DNA from: Candidatus Manganitrophus morganii
GTDB taxonomy: Bacteria; Nitrospirota; Nitrospiria; SBBL01; Manganitrophaceae
DNA: 64,000 nt
Direction: 5' to 3'
Assembly: GCA_021651055.1 (NCBI GenBank)
Contig: JAJHOH010000001.1
Location: 1,488,001-1,552,000 of the forward strand
The notes beneath the pieces were generated by a model. That model was given only the letters and a program-made list of their open reading frames with translations. It was not told the origin of the DNA and did no database searches. Of this stretch, positions 1 through 7,730 are shown piece after piece. Within the stretch, counting starts at the first letter, position 1. Each line of letters starts with the position of its first letter. The position numbers were made by a program, and so were the translations under genes.

Positions 1-1050
1 CTCCCAGGGGGATCGAATTCTTCCCCGGAAGAGCCCTCCGCCGGTCCCGGCATAGAGATCGCCCCCCTCGCCGGCGACGAACGAGTGAATCTGAATATCG
101 GTCATCTCCGTCCCTGCCTCGAGCGGAAACCAACGCGCCCCGTCATCTTCACTGTAGAAAACCCCTTCGCCGGTCCCAGCATAGAGGATCCCGCTGCCAT
201 CCACACTCAGCGAGCGGATAGAAATATTGGGAAGACCTGCATTGGCCCGTTGCCAACGGACCCCGCCGTCCCGGCTCCGGAAAATACCGGCTCCCAATGT
301 GCCTGCATAAAGCGCCTCATCTTTTCCCAAAACCAAGGCCCGAATGACCTGCTCTTCAATCCCTTGAAAATCGAACGCGCGGATGATCTGCGTCCATTGC
401 GAATCCCGGGGGCGCCGTTTATAAATTCCTTTACCTTGCGTCCCCGCATAAAGGGTTCCGTCTTTCGTCGCAACGATACTCCGGACCAAGACCGATCCGA
501 TCCCGTCATTAAAAGGCTCCCAATGCGCTCCCTCATCCTTACTGCCGTAGACCCCCTGTCCCGTCCCCGCATAGACCACCCCTCCGGGAAGGGAGACCAT
601 CGATTCCACGCTGGTATTCTCCAATCCCCGATTGATCGAGACCCAGTGCCGTCCATCATCGCGGCTTTTGAAGAGGCCGGCCCGAATCGTCCCGGCATAG
701 AGGGTTCCTCCATCCACGCGCATCAGATTGACGATGAATTTATCCCCCAGGCCGAGATTGGAAGGAGCCCAATGCTTTCCGCCATCCTCGCTTCGGAAAA
801 GACCTTCCCCGTAGGTTCCGACGAAGAGGGTCTCTCCGGACCCCGCCGCAATCGTCTGGATCACTCCCACGCCGTAGGGACCGTCGGTCGGATAAAGGGT
901 GACCCCCTCCATCGGGGGACGGTAATCGGCCTTTCTTTGGATAATCGATGCGAAGGGAATCGTAGAGGCCTGCGGTTTGTTGGAGAGATAAAAAAAACCG
1001 GCAACGGCCACCATGCCGAGGATGAGGAAAAACGCCTTCGGTCGGCTCAT
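1..1050 (-). CDS. BNR/sialidase-fold repeat protein, 3' end beyond the window
   Basis: The frame opens at an ATG at 1050 and stays open to the left edge (350 codons), so the C-terminus is missing. The start overlaps the tatC stop as ATGA, which indicates translational coupling. The N-terminus (MSRPKAFFLILGMVAVAGFFY) is a single hydrophobic segment, either a signal peptide or an anchor. The rest consists of repeats with the pattern LYAGT...GLFKSRDDGRHW and LFVGTYGEGLFRSEDGGKHW, which is the BNR/YCF48-like beta-propeller signature. The product is probably exported or periplasmic. Its substrate is unknown; many such proteins are non-enzymatic propellers. Confidence 0.8.
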   Translation of the reverse strand, partial: MSRPKAFFLILGMVAVAGFFYLSNKPQASTIPFASIIQRKADYRPPMEGVTLYPTDGPYGVGVIQTIAAGSGETLFVGTYGEGLFRSEDGGKHWAPSNLGLGDKFIVNLMRVDGGTLYAGTIRAGLFKSRDDGRHWVSINRGLENTSVESMVSLPGGVVYAGTGQGVYGSKDEGAHWEPFNDGIGSVLVRSIVATKDGTLYAGTQGKGIYKRRPRDSQWTQIIRAFDFQGIEEQVIRALVLGKDEALYAGTLGAGIFRSRDGGVRWQRANAGLPNISIRSLSVDGSGILYAGTGEGVFYSEDDGARWFPLEAGTEMTDIQIHSFVAGEGGDLYAGTGGGLFRGRIRSPWE

Positions 1051-1859
1051 GGCGACATCTCCCCCGGCTCTTCCTTGCGAAGTGAGATCTTGGTTCCGAA
1101 AATCCGAACGATGATGATCCCAACCTCGTAAAGGACAATCAGCGGGATCGCCATGATGCACTGGTTAAAGATATCGGGGGTCGGCGTGAGAATCGCCGCG
1201 ATCAGAAATGCCAAGAGAACGGCGTACTTCCGATTTTGTCTGAAAAAGGCGGGGGTCAACAGCCCCATCCTTGATAAGAAGAGCATCACCAACGGAAGCT
1301 CGAAGACAAGACCGAACCCGAGGAGGAACTTCAGATTAAAATCGATATACATTGAAACGGAGATTTGGGGGGTGATGCCGCTTCGACGTCCGTAGTCGAT
1401 CAAGAAATTGAGCGCGAACGGCAGGGCGAAGAGATAACAAAAAGCCATCCCGGCGAAAAAGAGCACCGTCGCAAAGATTAGAAACGGGAAAAGATATCCC
1501 CGCTCATTCGGAAGAAGGCCGGGCGCGACGAATTGCCAAATCTCATAGAGAATCACCGGGAGGGCCGCCAAAAAACCGACGAAGAGGGAGACCTTTAGGT
1601 CGGCCCAAAAAGCTTCGGCGGGGGCGAGGAAGACCAATTCGGCAGGGAGGGGGCGCTTCAGGAAAAAAAGGAGGCTGTCCGAAAAATAAAAAGCCGCCCC
1701 AAAGGCAAAAGAGATAATCAGGACCGACCGAATCAGTCGGCTCCGAAGCTCTTGAAGATGCCCGGAGATCGGCATCTCCGCCCCCCCTTTACTACTCCCG
1801 GCCGGCTTTTTCACTTTTTTCCAACTCTCCCTTTTCCTCCGCTCCTCTTGCCGACGCAC
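1047..1859 (-). CDS. tatC: Sec-independent protein translocase subunit TatC
   Basis: TatC is the polytopic receptor of the twin-arginine translocase and binds Tat signal peptides. The core starts with MPISGHLQELRSRLIRS and continues through six hydrophobic segments with family motifs such as FVAPGLLPNERGY and FGLVFELP. The full frame has 28 extra basic residues before MPISGH. An internal ATG at 1775, preceded by a purine-rich GGGGGGCGGAG, would give the usual family N-terminus and is the likelier start. The gene lies just downstream of a tatB/A-type gene in a long minus-strand operon. The MltB-like protein at 40191-41252 carries a matching twin-arginine signal. Confidence 0.93.
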   Translation of the reverse strand: MRRQEERRKRESWKKVKKPAGSSKGGAEMPISGHLQELRSRLIRSVLIISFAFGAAFYFSDSLLFFLKRPLPAELVFLAPAEAFWADLKVSLFVGFLAALPVILYEIWQFVAPGLLPNERGYLFPFLIFATVLFFAGMAFCYLFALPFALNFLIDYGRRSGITPQISVSMYIDFNLKFLLGFGLVFELPLVMLFLSRMGLLTPAFFRQNRKYAVLLAFLIAAILTPTPDIFNQCIMAIPLIVLYEVGIIIVRIFGTKISLRKEEPGEMSP

Positions 1860-1952
1860 GCCAACACGACAGCGAGGCTTAAAACAGCTTCCCCGATTTT
1901 GATCAAGGCAAAACCCTCTGAATGGAAAGATGCGAGATGACGTCTATACACG

Positions 1953-2180
1953 TTATTTGTCACTGATTTCGGGTGAGGCGCTTTCAGGTTTAGCGGCAGG
2001 CTTGACCGGTTCTTCTTTATCCCCCTTCTCGATCTCCGCCCGCACCTCCTCAGTCGCACGGCGAACCTCGCCGAGCCCCCTTCCGATCACCCGCGCGATC
2101 TGGGGAAGCTTCTCGGGACCGAGGACGACAAGCGCAATCGCGAGGATCAGCAGCAATTCTGGAAAACCAATCCCAAACAA
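1953..2180 (-). CDS. tatB: Twin-arginine translocase subunit TatA/TatB
   Basis: This 75-residue protein has one N-terminal membrane helix (FGIGFPELLLILAIALVVL), then the hinge GPEKLP and an amphipathic helix with a charged tail. That is the TatA/B/E plan. The MFGIGFPELL start and the GPEKLP hinge resemble TatB more than TatA (which usually has F-G-x-K-K-L), but in many two-gene Tat systems one protein does both jobs. It lies 93 bp upstream of tatC. No second tatA-like gene is visible in the window, so a minimal TatA/TatC system is possible. Confidence 0.9.
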   Translation of the reverse strand: MFGIGFPELLLILAIALVVLGPEKLPQIARVIGRGLGEVRRATEEVRAEIEKGDKEEPVKPAAKPESASPEISDK

Positions 2181-2215
2181 AGGCCCCTCATTCTAAAAAA
2201 ATCCAGAGTGTGTTG

Positions 2216-2259
2216 TTTCGGAGTGCGGAGCAAGTTCCCTCTCGCTCCGCACTCCGAAA
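2216..2259. repeat. Intergenic 16-bp inverted repeat
   Basis: A perfect 16-bp inverted repeat (arms 2216-2231 and 2244-2259, core GAGTGCGGAGC / GCTCCGCACTC) with a 12-nt loop lies between the YdcH-like gene and tatB. It has no T-run on either side, so it is not a classical intrinsic terminator. It could attenuate transcription, protect mRNA ends, or be a dispersed palindromic element. Similar AATGCGGAGAG-type sequence occurs at the start of the lipoprotein gene at 7731. Confidence 0.75.
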
Positions 2260-2263
2260 TCCG

Positions 2264-2545
2264 TCAGTGTCTTCCAGCCGTCATGTTGGAGATCCGCTTG
2301 GCCCCTTTTTCGACATCGGCTTTTCCGGCGATTTTAACCTGCCGGACCATCTCCACCATTTCATCTTTGGCGGCTAATTTCTTCTTCTGGAACTCTTTCT
2401 TTTGAACCTCCTCTTGAGGAGTCAAGACCCTTCTTCGGCCCATCTGGTGAAGCGATTGGTCAAGTTCCCCATGCAGTTTCTCGAGGTGACGAAAATGCCA
2501 ATTTTTTTCGCGGAGCATTTCGATGATCTTTTCTTCTTTCTCCAT
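2264..2545 (-). CDS. YdcH/DUF465-family small coiled-coil protein
   Basis: From M6 of the open frame (MEKEEKIIEML) the protein is 93 residues. It carries the DUF465 pattern: a helix with RHLEKLHGELDQSLHQ, a short break, and KKEFQKKKLAAKDEMVEMVRQ, close to the usual KKxKLxLKDEI. Family members are small cytoplasmic helical-hairpin proteins of unknown role. It sits between rimI and the tat genes in the same orientation. The 15-nt longer start at 2560 is possible. Confidence 0.75.
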   Translation of the reverse strand: MEKEEKIIEMLREKNWHFRHLEKLHGELDQSLHQMGRRRVLTPQEEVQKKEFQKKKLAAKDEMVEMVRQVKIAGKADVEKGAKRISNMTAGRH

Positions 2546-2584
2546 CGATTCCCCCCTCATGAGGTGATTAAACGTGAAATGATT

Positions 2585-3088
2585 TTATTCTTCTTCTCCC
2601 CCTCCGCCGAAGTCGCATTGGAGCAGGAGCGCATCTTCTCTCGGCTCCCGATAGTAATTTCGCCGAACCCCGACCTGATAAAATCCGAGATTTCGGTAGA
2701 GCGTTTGCGCCGGAAGATTGGAGGCGCGTACTTCGAGCGTCGCCATCCGGATTCCCCGCCTTCGGCCGCTCTCCAGCGCGAAGCGAACCAGCCCCTCTCC
2801 GATCCCTCGTCTTCTCCAGGCCGGCTCGACCGCCACATTCATCAAGTGAAGCTCATCATAGACAACCCAGAAGAGGACATAACCGACGATCCGGCGGTGT
2901 TCCTCTTCCCTCGCCACATAGGCGAATGAAAACGGGTTCTCCCACAGCTCGGACTCGAACATTCTTCTTGTCCAGGGAGACGAGTAGGCGGCGCGCTCGA
3001 TCGTTAAGATCGTCTCGACATCTTTCGGAGTCATCCGATCGTAGAGGATAGGAACCGACGCCGCTCTCTTATTCATATCCGATTCCAT
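2585..3088 (-). CDS. rimI: GNAT N-acetyltransferase RimI
   Basis: A GNAT-fold acetyltransferase predicted to acetylate the N-terminal alanine of ribosomal protein S18, or other N-termini. The acetyl-CoA-binding motif is clear at about residues 92-97 (RRRGIG), followed by ALESGRRRGIRMATLEVRASN and YRNLGFYQVGVRRNYY, which is characteristic of RimI. The gene lies 16 bp downstream of tsaB, a very common pairing. The tail FGGGGEEE is low complexity. Start at 3088 follows GGAGG closely; M5 (MNKRAA) is an alternative. Confidence 0.93.
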   Translation of the reverse strand: MESDMNKRAASVPILYDRMTPKDVETILTIERAAYSSPWTRRMFESELWENPFSFAYVAREEEHRRIVGYVLFWVVYDELHLMNVAVEPAWRRRGIGEGLVRFALESGRRRGIRMATLEVRASNLPAQTLYRNLGFYQVGVRRNYYREPREDALLLQCDFGGGGEEE

Positions 3089-3104
3089 CGCCTCCGCCGG
3101 AAAA

Positions 3105-3824
3105 TCACTTTTCCGCCCCCTGGCTGCTTGATTTCACGCGGTGGTTCAATTCGGCGGTCGAGGCCCGGAGATAAAACGGCGTCACCTCCTCCGGGGGATG
3201 AACTTCCCCTCCTTTCAGGCGCGCGAGGCCCAGCTCCGCCACGCCGGCTGCGGAGGGAAATCGGAGCGCCTTCGGAGGGAAAAGCGTTCCCCCCGGTCTG
3301 CGCGTGAGGAGAAGCTCCCGGTATTTCTCCGCCCCCTCTCCGACGAAGAGAACCGGTCGATCGAGACGGCCGATCGCCTCCAGCATCGCCTCGGGCGAAG
3401 TCGCCGCATCGGGATGAAGCCGAACGGGTCCTCCCTCTTGCATGTCGAACAACGCCCAATAAACCTCCTGCCGCCGCGCATCGAGCATCGGCGCAATCAA
3501 CGCATTCGAATAGGGGAAAAGCCAAGCCATCGCCTCTAGCGTCGGAACCGTCACCAGCGGCTTTCGCCCTCCCATCGCAAGCCCCTTCGCCGTGGAGAGA
3601 CCGACCCGCAGCCCGGTGAACGACCCCGGACCGATCGAAACCGCAATCGCATCAAGATCGGCCACCGCCGTTCCGCTGTCGGTGAGGAGCCGATCGATCG
3701 CCAAGAGAAGGCGTTCCGAGTGGCGCACCTCCACATGAAGGCGATACTCCGCAATCAGGCCGGCCTCCTCCATCAGCGCGACCCCCCCTGCCAACGTGGC
3801 GGTTTCAATCGATAAGATCTTCAT
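3105..3824 (-). CDS. tsaB: tRNA threonylcarbamoyladenosine biosynthesis protein TsaB
   Basis: TsaB is the non-catalytic ASKHA-fold partner of TsaD in forming t6A37 of ANN-decoding tRNAs. The N-terminus MKILSIETATLAGGVAL and the motif VSIGPGSFTGLRVGLSTAKGLA are diagnostic, as is PMLDARRQEVYWALF around residue 115. Length (239 aa) is typical. It is followed by rimI, as in many bacteria. Confidence 0.95.
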   Translation of the reverse strand: MKILSIETATLAGGVALMEEAGLIAEYRLHVEVRHSERLLLAIDRLLTDSGTAVADLDAIAVSIGPGSFTGLRVGLSTAKGLAMGGRKPLVTVPTLEAMAWLFPYSNALIAPMLDARRQEVYWALFDMQEGGPVRLHPDAATSPEAMLEAIGRLDRPVLFVGEGAEKYRELLLTRRPGGTLFPPKALRFPSAAGVAELGLARLKGGEVHPPEEVTPFYLRASTAELNHRVKSSSQGAEK

Positions 3825-3845
3825 CCTCTACCCCGTCCCATTCCA

Positions 3846-4592
3846 CTATTCCAATGGAACGGCCGGAGAGACCTCCCTGAAACGGAGCGTCACTTTCTCT
3901 CTTTCGCTCTCCCCCCGAACTTCGAAAGGAAATTCCTGTCGTCCGACCTTCCGGTAATCGCCAAAGATCAGGCGGCCGCTCCGCTCACCCATCATCCCAA
4001 ATCGCTCCACCCGCTCTAACCGGAACGCCGTCCGCTCGATCCAGATTTTCTCCTCCAGAACCGCCTTCCCCGGCAGCGCCCTCAAGAGATAAAGGATGAA
4101 ACGATCTTCCCCCTTCTCCAGGGCCGGAAGCGACGGCGGCGCCGGGTCGGGGATGGCTCCCCGATTGACCCAGTCGATCAGCGCCAGCGATCCGATCGGG
4201 ATCGCCGTTCGGACCTCTTCCTCAAATTCCTCCCGGGTCGCCTCGATCGTCCTTTGCTCCGAGGGAAGATGGAGGGTCACCCTGGGGCCGGCCAGCCGCA
4301 ATTCAAAGAGGGTCCCTCCCAAAAGGTTAAATCCCCGGATTCGGGTCTCCCCGTTCCGGTGGACCCAGCTCGCCTGAAAGGTATGGCGTCCCTGACGTTC
4401 GGAGTCGGCCGTGATCTCCAACAGCCCTTTAAATCCGCTCCACTCCTGACGGCGGAGTTGATAGAGGGTCAGAAGCTCCTCCAAGGAGGCGTCTTTCTTC
4501 ACCGCCTCATCGACGGGCCGGATCTCTTTTTTTGCGCAACCCGATACGAGCAGCAACATCACCAACGCAAGGCAAAACCAGGAACGGACCAA
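3846..4592 (-). CDS. Outer-membrane lipoprotein, LolB/DUF4292-like
   Basis: The protein has a signal peptide ending in the lipobox LLVSGC (Cys19), so it should be lipidated. The mature part has a beta-rich pattern (EWSGFKGLLEITADSERQGRHTF..., then TFQASWVHRNGETRIRGFNLLGGTLFELRLAG) resembling the LolB/DUF4292 fold, a half-barrel that binds lipid or lipoprotein acyl chains. It lies between radA and tsaB with short gaps. A LolB role in lipoprotein insertion is inference only. Confidence 0.7.
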   Translation of the reverse strand: MVRSWFCLALVMLLLVSGCAKKEIRPVDEAVKKDASLEELLTLYQLRRQEWSGFKGLLEITADSERQGRHTFQASWVHRNGETRIRGFNLLGGTLFELRLAGPRVTLHLPSEQRTIEATREEFEEEVRTAIPIGSLALIDWVNRGAIPDPAPPSLPALEKGEDRFILYLLRALPGKAVLEEKIWIERTAFRLERVERFGMMGERSGRLIFGDYRKVGRQEFPFEVRGESEREKVTLRFREVSPAVPLE

Positions 4593-4610
4593 CTTCTTCT
4601 CCTAGAAGAA

Positions 4611-6002
4611 CTAGATCAACTCGAGCGCCTCGGCAAGATGCGAGACGCCGATCACTTCCAGTGTGTTCCCGATCTCCCCCTCTTCCCGAAGCAGTTCCTG
4701 ATTCCGCTTTGGAAGGATACACCGCTTGAATCCGAGCTTTTCAGCCTCGCGAATCCGGAGGGTCGGCTGCTGGACGCCGCGAATCTCTCCTGCCAGACCG
4801 ACCTCCCCGAAGATCACCGTCGCCGGATCGACCGGGCGTTCCCGGAAGCTGGAAGCGACCGCCGCCGCGATCCCCAGATCGATCGCCGGCTCTTCAACCT
4901 GAATCCCGCTGACGACGTTGATGAAAACATCCTGCCCCGCGAGATGAAGCCCCGCCCGCTTTTCCAAAACGGCGAGGAGGAGCGAGACCCGATTCGAGTC
5001 GACCCCCAACGCCATCCGGCGCGCCGTCCCGAGATAAGAGGCGCTGACCAGCGCTTGAAGCTCGATCAAGATCGGCCGGGTTCCCTCCTGCGCGGCGACG
5101 ACGACCGAGCCGGCCGCGTCGCGCGGCCGTTCGGCGAGGAAGAGGCCTGAAGGATTATCGACGTCGGCCAGACCCGCCCCTTTCATCTCGAAAACCCCCA
5201 GCTCGTTCGTCGACCCGAAGCGATTTTTGATCGCCCGGAGAATTCGATAGGGGTGCCCCTTGTCCCCCTCGAAATAGAGAACCGTATCGACGATGTGCTC
5301 GAGGACGCGCGGCCCCGCGATCGATCCTTCTTTAGTGACATGGCCGACAATCAAAACCGCCACGTTGGCGCGCTTGGCGTAAAACATCAGCTGAGAGGCG
5401 ACCTCCCGGATCTGCGTCACGCTGCCGGGGGCGGAGCTGATCTGGCGGGTATACATCGTCTGAATCGAATCGATGACGATCGCAACCGGTTGGACCGCTT
5501 GCGCATGGTGGATGATTTCTTCAAAGGCCGTTTCGGCAAGAATATAAAGGTGGTCGGAGGAGATCCGGAGCCGGTCGGCCCGCAATTTCACCTGGGCCGG
5601 AGATTCTTCCCCGGAGACATAGAGGACTTTTCCGCGGCCCGCCCCGATTTGATCGAGCGATTGAAGCAGAAGGGTCGATTTTCCGATTCCCGGGTCCCCT
5701 CCGATGAGGACCACCGATCCGGCGACGATCCCCCCTCCCAAGACCCGGTCAAATTCGCTCGAACCGGTCTTCGCCCGCATTTCGGAAACGGGGAGAATTT
5801 GAGAGATCGGCTTCGGCGCCCAAATCTCCCGGTCGAGCTCTCCCTGGGCCAGCCATCGGGATTCCTGGTTCTTCCCAAGGTTTGGCTCGACACGCTCCTC
5901 GACCAGCGAATTCCAAACACCGCAGTCGGGGCACTTCCCAAGCCATTTGGGCGACTGATAGCCGCATTCCTGGCAATAAAAGACTGTTTTTATTTTAGCC
6001 AT
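4611..6002 (-). CDS. radA: DNA repair protein RadA
   Basis: RadA is a RecA-like ATPase that promotes branch migration in recombination. All expected parts are visible: an N-terminal four-cysteine zinc finger (CQECGYQSPKWLGKCPDC), Walker A GGDPGIGKSTLL at about residue 100, the RadA-specific KNRFGSTNELGVFEM motif, and a C-terminal Lon-protease-like domain without obvious protease activity. Length of 463 residues is typical. It is the first gene of the minus-strand operon running to the left edge, with a plausible promoter at 6020-6048. Confidence 0.97.
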   Translation of the reverse strand: MAKIKTVFYCQECGYQSPKWLGKCPDCGVWNSLVEERVEPNLGKNQESRWLAQGELDREIWAPKPISQILPVSEMRAKTGSSEFDRVLGGGIVAGSVVLIGGDPGIGKSTLLLQSLDQIGAGRGKVLYVSGEESPAQVKLRADRLRISSDHLYILAETAFEEIIHHAQAVQPVAIVIDSIQTMYTRQISSAPGSVTQIREVASQLMFYAKRANVAVLIVGHVTKEGSIAGPRVLEHIVDTVLYFEGDKGHPYRILRAIKNRFGSTNELGVFEMKGAGLADVDNPSGLFLAERPRDAAGSVVVAAQEGTRPILIELQALVSASYLGTARRMALGVDSNRVSLLLAVLEKRAGLHLAGQDVFINVVSGIQVEEPAIDLGIAAAVASSFRERPVDPATVIFGEVGLAGEIRGVQQPTLRIREAEKLGFKRCILPKRNQELLREEGEIGNTLEVIGVSHLAEALELI

Positions 6003-6019
6003 TCCTCTTCCTTTTTCTC

Positions 6020-6048
6020 ATAATAATCGATCAAAAATCAAAAAGCAA
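6020..6048 (-). promoter_or_regulatory. Putative sigma-70 promoter for the radA operon
   Basis: On the minus strand TTGCTT is followed after 17 bp by TATTAT, 18 bp upstream of the radA start. Both boxes are good matches to the -35/-10 consensus. Confidence 0.55.
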
Positions 6049-6170
6049 ACAATCAAAAGACAAATAAACGGGAGGCGGAAGGCGGAAGGGGGGAGGGGAA
6101 AAAGAGGGTGAAAATCTTGTCTCGTTCTTTAGCATTTTCGCCTACCCTCTCCCGTGTTCTTAGCCCCTGG

Positions 6171-6199
6171 TTGTCTTTTAGGCCCTTTTTGGATAGAAT
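6171..6199 (+). promoter_or_regulatory. Putative sigma-70 promoter for the aldehyde dehydrogenase gene
   Basis: TTGTCT and TAGAAT are separated by exactly 17 bp, ending 26 bp before the ATG at 6226. The position supports that start over the longer reading frame at 6154. Confidence 0.6.
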
Positions 6200-6225
6200 T
6201 AAAAAAGTCGAAAGGGAGAATCGAA

Positions 6226-7719
6226 ATGGCTGAGAAGATTCGAAATTATATCAACGGGAAGTGGGTCGATACGGCCCGCGGGAAGACCTTTGAGAGCCGC
6301 AACCCGGCGGACAACAGAGACCTCGTCGGAACAGTCGCCGACTCAGATGCGACGGATGTCGATAAAGCGGTCACCGCCGCCCGTAAGGCATTTCGCGAAT
6401 GGTCCCTCACACCGGCTCCCCATCGGGGAGAGATCCTCTACCGGGCGGCTGAACTTCTGGTCAAGCGGAAAAAGGAGCTCGGAGAGCTGGTCTGTCGGGA
6501 GATGGGCAAGGTGATGCCGGAGGCGATGGGGGACGTTCAAGAAGCGATCGACATGACCTATTATATGGCCGGCGAGGGGAGACGCCTCTCCGGTGAGACG
6601 GTCCCCTCGGAGCTTCCGAATAAAGACGCGAAATCGGTGCGGGTCCCGATCGGCGTGGTCGCTCAGATTACCCCCTGGAATTTCCCGATCGCCATCCCCT
6701 CTTGGAAAATGACTCCCGCCCTCATCACTGGGAATACGGTCGTCTTTAAACCGGCCGAGGAAACCCCGGTCTGCGCCACCCGGTTTGTCGAGATCCTGAT
6801 CGAAGCGGGTCTCCCGCCGGGGGTGCTGAACATGATTCACGGGTTCGGAGAAACCGCCGGCGAACCGATGGTCCGCCATCCGGAGGTCGATGTGGTCTCA
6901 TTCACCGGCTCGAATCCGGTCGGCGAGCGGCTGGCCGGCATTTGCGGCAGCCTGCACAAGCACTTCACGATGGAGACCGGCGGGAAAAATCCGATCATCA
7001 TCATGGATGATGCCAACCTCGAGCTTGCGATCGAAGGAGCGATCTGGGGGGGATTCGGAACCAGCGGGCAGCGCTGCACCGCCGCCAGCCGGCTGATCGT
7101 TCATGAAGCGGTTCACGATCGCTTTGTAAAGATGTTTTCCGAACGGGCCGCCCAACTGAGGGTCGGGCCGGGATCGGATAAAAAAACGCAGATCGGTCCG
7201 GTCATCAGCGAAGCCCAATATCGTAGAATTCTCGATTACATCGAAGTCGGAAAGAAGGAAGGAGCCAAGCTGATCCTGGGTGGGAATGCCCTGAAGAGGG
7301 GGAAGCACGCCAACGGCTATTTCATCGAGCCGACGATTTTTACCGACGTTCAGCCGAAGATGCGGATCGCGCAGGAAGAGATCTTCGGCCCGGTCGTCGC
7401 CATCCTGCGCGCCCGGAATCTCCAGGAAGCGATCGACATCGCCAACGATGTCCCCTTCGGCCTCTCGGCGGCGATCTACTCACAAGACGTCAACAAAACC
7501 GCCGTGGCGGAGCGTGATCTGAATACCGGGTTGGTTTACATCAACGCCTCCACCATCGGCGCCGAGATCCAGCTGCCGTTCGGCGGGACCAAACGGACCG
7601 GCCTTGGACCGCGTGACGCCGGCGGACGGGGCGGCGCCCTCGACCTCTACACCCAATGGAAGATCATCTACCGCGACTACAGCGGCCGGCTTCAAAAAGC
7701 GCAGATCGACAAAGAATAA
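6226..7719 (+). CDS. NAD(P)-dependent aldehyde dehydrogenase
   Basis: An ALDH-superfamily enzyme of 497 residues, oxidising an aldehyde to a carboxylate. Visible motifs are ITPWNFPIAIPSWKMTPAL (cofactor binding), FTGSNPVGERL, the general-base region METGGKNP, and the catalytic cysteine in GTSGQRCTAASR. FGPVVAI and LPFGGTKRTGLG complete the set. The GQRCTA context resembles 2,5-dioxovalerate/semialdehyde dehydrogenases, but the substrate cannot be fixed from sequence alone. The start MAEKIRNYINGKW is chosen because it follows an AAGGGAGA ribosome-binding site and a good promoter. Confidence 0.93.
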   Translation: MAEKIRNYINGKWVDTARGKTFESRNPADNRDLVGTVADSDATDVDKAVTAARKAFREWSLTPAPHRGEILYRAAELLVKRKKELGELVCREMGKVMPEAMGDVQEAIDMTYYMAGEGRRLSGETVPSELPNKDAKSVRVPIGVVAQITPWNFPIAIPSWKMTPALITGNTVVFKPAEETPVCATRFVEILIEAGLPPGVLNMIHGFGETAGEPMVRHPEVDVVSFTGSNPVGERLAGICGSLHKHFTMETGGKNPIIIMDDANLELAIEGAIWGGFGTSGQRCTAASRLIVHEAVHDRFVKMFSERAAQLRVGPGSDKKTQIGPVISEAQYRRILDYIEVGKKEGAKLILGGNALKRGKHANGYFIEPTIFTDVQPKMRIAQEEIFGPVVAILRARNLQEAIDIANDVPFGLSAAIYSQDVNKTAVAERDLNTGLVYINASTIGAEIQLPFGGTKRTGLGPRDAGGRGGALDLYTQWKIIYRDYSGRLQKAQIDKE

Positions 7720-7730
7720 GGACCCTCTGA

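Noticed and set aside
85..1131. Long plus-strand open frame at the left edge
   Set aside because: It is antisense to the BNR-repeat gene and the end of tatC; its composition is P/R/S-rich with no domain, while the minus strand gives clear BNR motifs.
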